Source of the DNA: Owenia fusiformis
Lineage: Eukaryota; Annelida; Polychaeta; Sabellida; Oweniidae
Reading direction: 5' to 3'
NCBI GenBank assembly: GCA_903813345.2
Contig: CAIIXF020000005.1
Coordinates: forward strand, 37,329,375 to 37,393,374
DNA length: 64,000 nucleotides
The notes beneath the pieces were generated by a model. It did not search any database. It was not told where the DNA came from and worked only from the letters and a program-made list of their open reading frames with translations. Shown piece after piece: positions 63,750 through 64,000 of the stretch (its first letter is position 1; every line of letters starts with the position of its first letter). The translations under genes were made by a program, and so were the position numbers.

Positions 63750-64000
63750 TAAGTTTTTGTACTTGACTACCACATTGAGATTATATATAGACCCAATGCT
63801 TAATGAATGTGGGCTACGAGGCTTTGGGATTCACTGTATATGAGAGTCCTGTTTGAAGGGGTCTGGATACCATCAAATATCATAATGTTTGAATATCTAA
63901 ACATACATGTATGTAAAACATTAGACAGCAATAATTTTGCACATCAACTACTAAAAATTAAGGAAACTTAAACAAAATAGACTTCCCATACATGAATATT

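Larger units (their letters stand above)
62551..64000 (+). other. Receptor 3' UTR and downstream flank
   Basis: No coding sequence. Holds the 137-bp array and a small MITE. An obvious single poly(A) signal does not stand out because of the repeats. Confidence 0.55.

Overview
This is AT-rich animal genomic DNA. Its genes are split by GT-AG introns, carry animal-type domains, and sit among dispersed DNA transposons and SINEs. A frequent TACATGTA-type motif and the repeat style suggest a marine invertebrate, perhaps a mollusc or another lophotrochozoan. The phylum cannot be fixed from the sequence alone.

Layout. (1) 151-222 is the last coding exon of IDH3B (+ strand), the beta subunit of mitochondrial NAD-dependent isocitrate dehydrogenase; the rest of the gene lies left of the window. 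(2) 4477-12720, minus strand, is a complete six-exon ARL3, a small GTPase of ciliary trafficking. (3) 12774-17289, plus strand, is a complete six-exon MRPL46 of 279 codons, a mitochondrial large-ribosome protein. ARL3 and MRPL46 are head to head with 53 bp between their start codons, and a palindromic CRE (TGACGTCA) lies in that gap. (4) 17.3-26.7 kb is gene-poor and rich in MITE, SINE and Tc1/mariner remnants. (5) 26936-62550, plus strand, is one very large adhesion G-protein-coupled receptor gene. I reconstructed 36 coding exons whose splice phases agree at every junction, giving 2043 residues. (6) 62.55-64.0 kb is 3' flank with a 137-bp tandem array and a small MITE.

The receptor reads: signal peptide, Ig1, Ig2, C-type lectin 1, Ig3, Ig4, Ig5, C-type lectins 2 and 3, an Ig-like domain, SEA, a cysteine-rich HRM-like module, GAIN with GPS, seven membrane segments, and a tail with an NPxY motif. 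A cysteine-rich three-finger-like (Ly6/uPAR-like) cassette lies inside Ig4. The cassette is a symmetric phase-1 pair of exons between the two halves of Ig4, and skipping it keeps the frame.

The most unusual structure is in the same gene. Two exon 3' ends, each with its 5' splice site, have been amplified in tandem: about 34 copies after exon 10 and 5 copies from exon 17. The 3' splice-site region of exon 18 has also been amplified, as a 19-bp array. Intron 17 is therefore bracketed by repeated donors and repeated acceptors.

Other notable structures are a family of mobile elements with internal ~120-bp satellites and a hairpin end, an 849-bp near-perfect palindrome with target-site duplications, and a decayed mariner transposase with a MITE nested in it.
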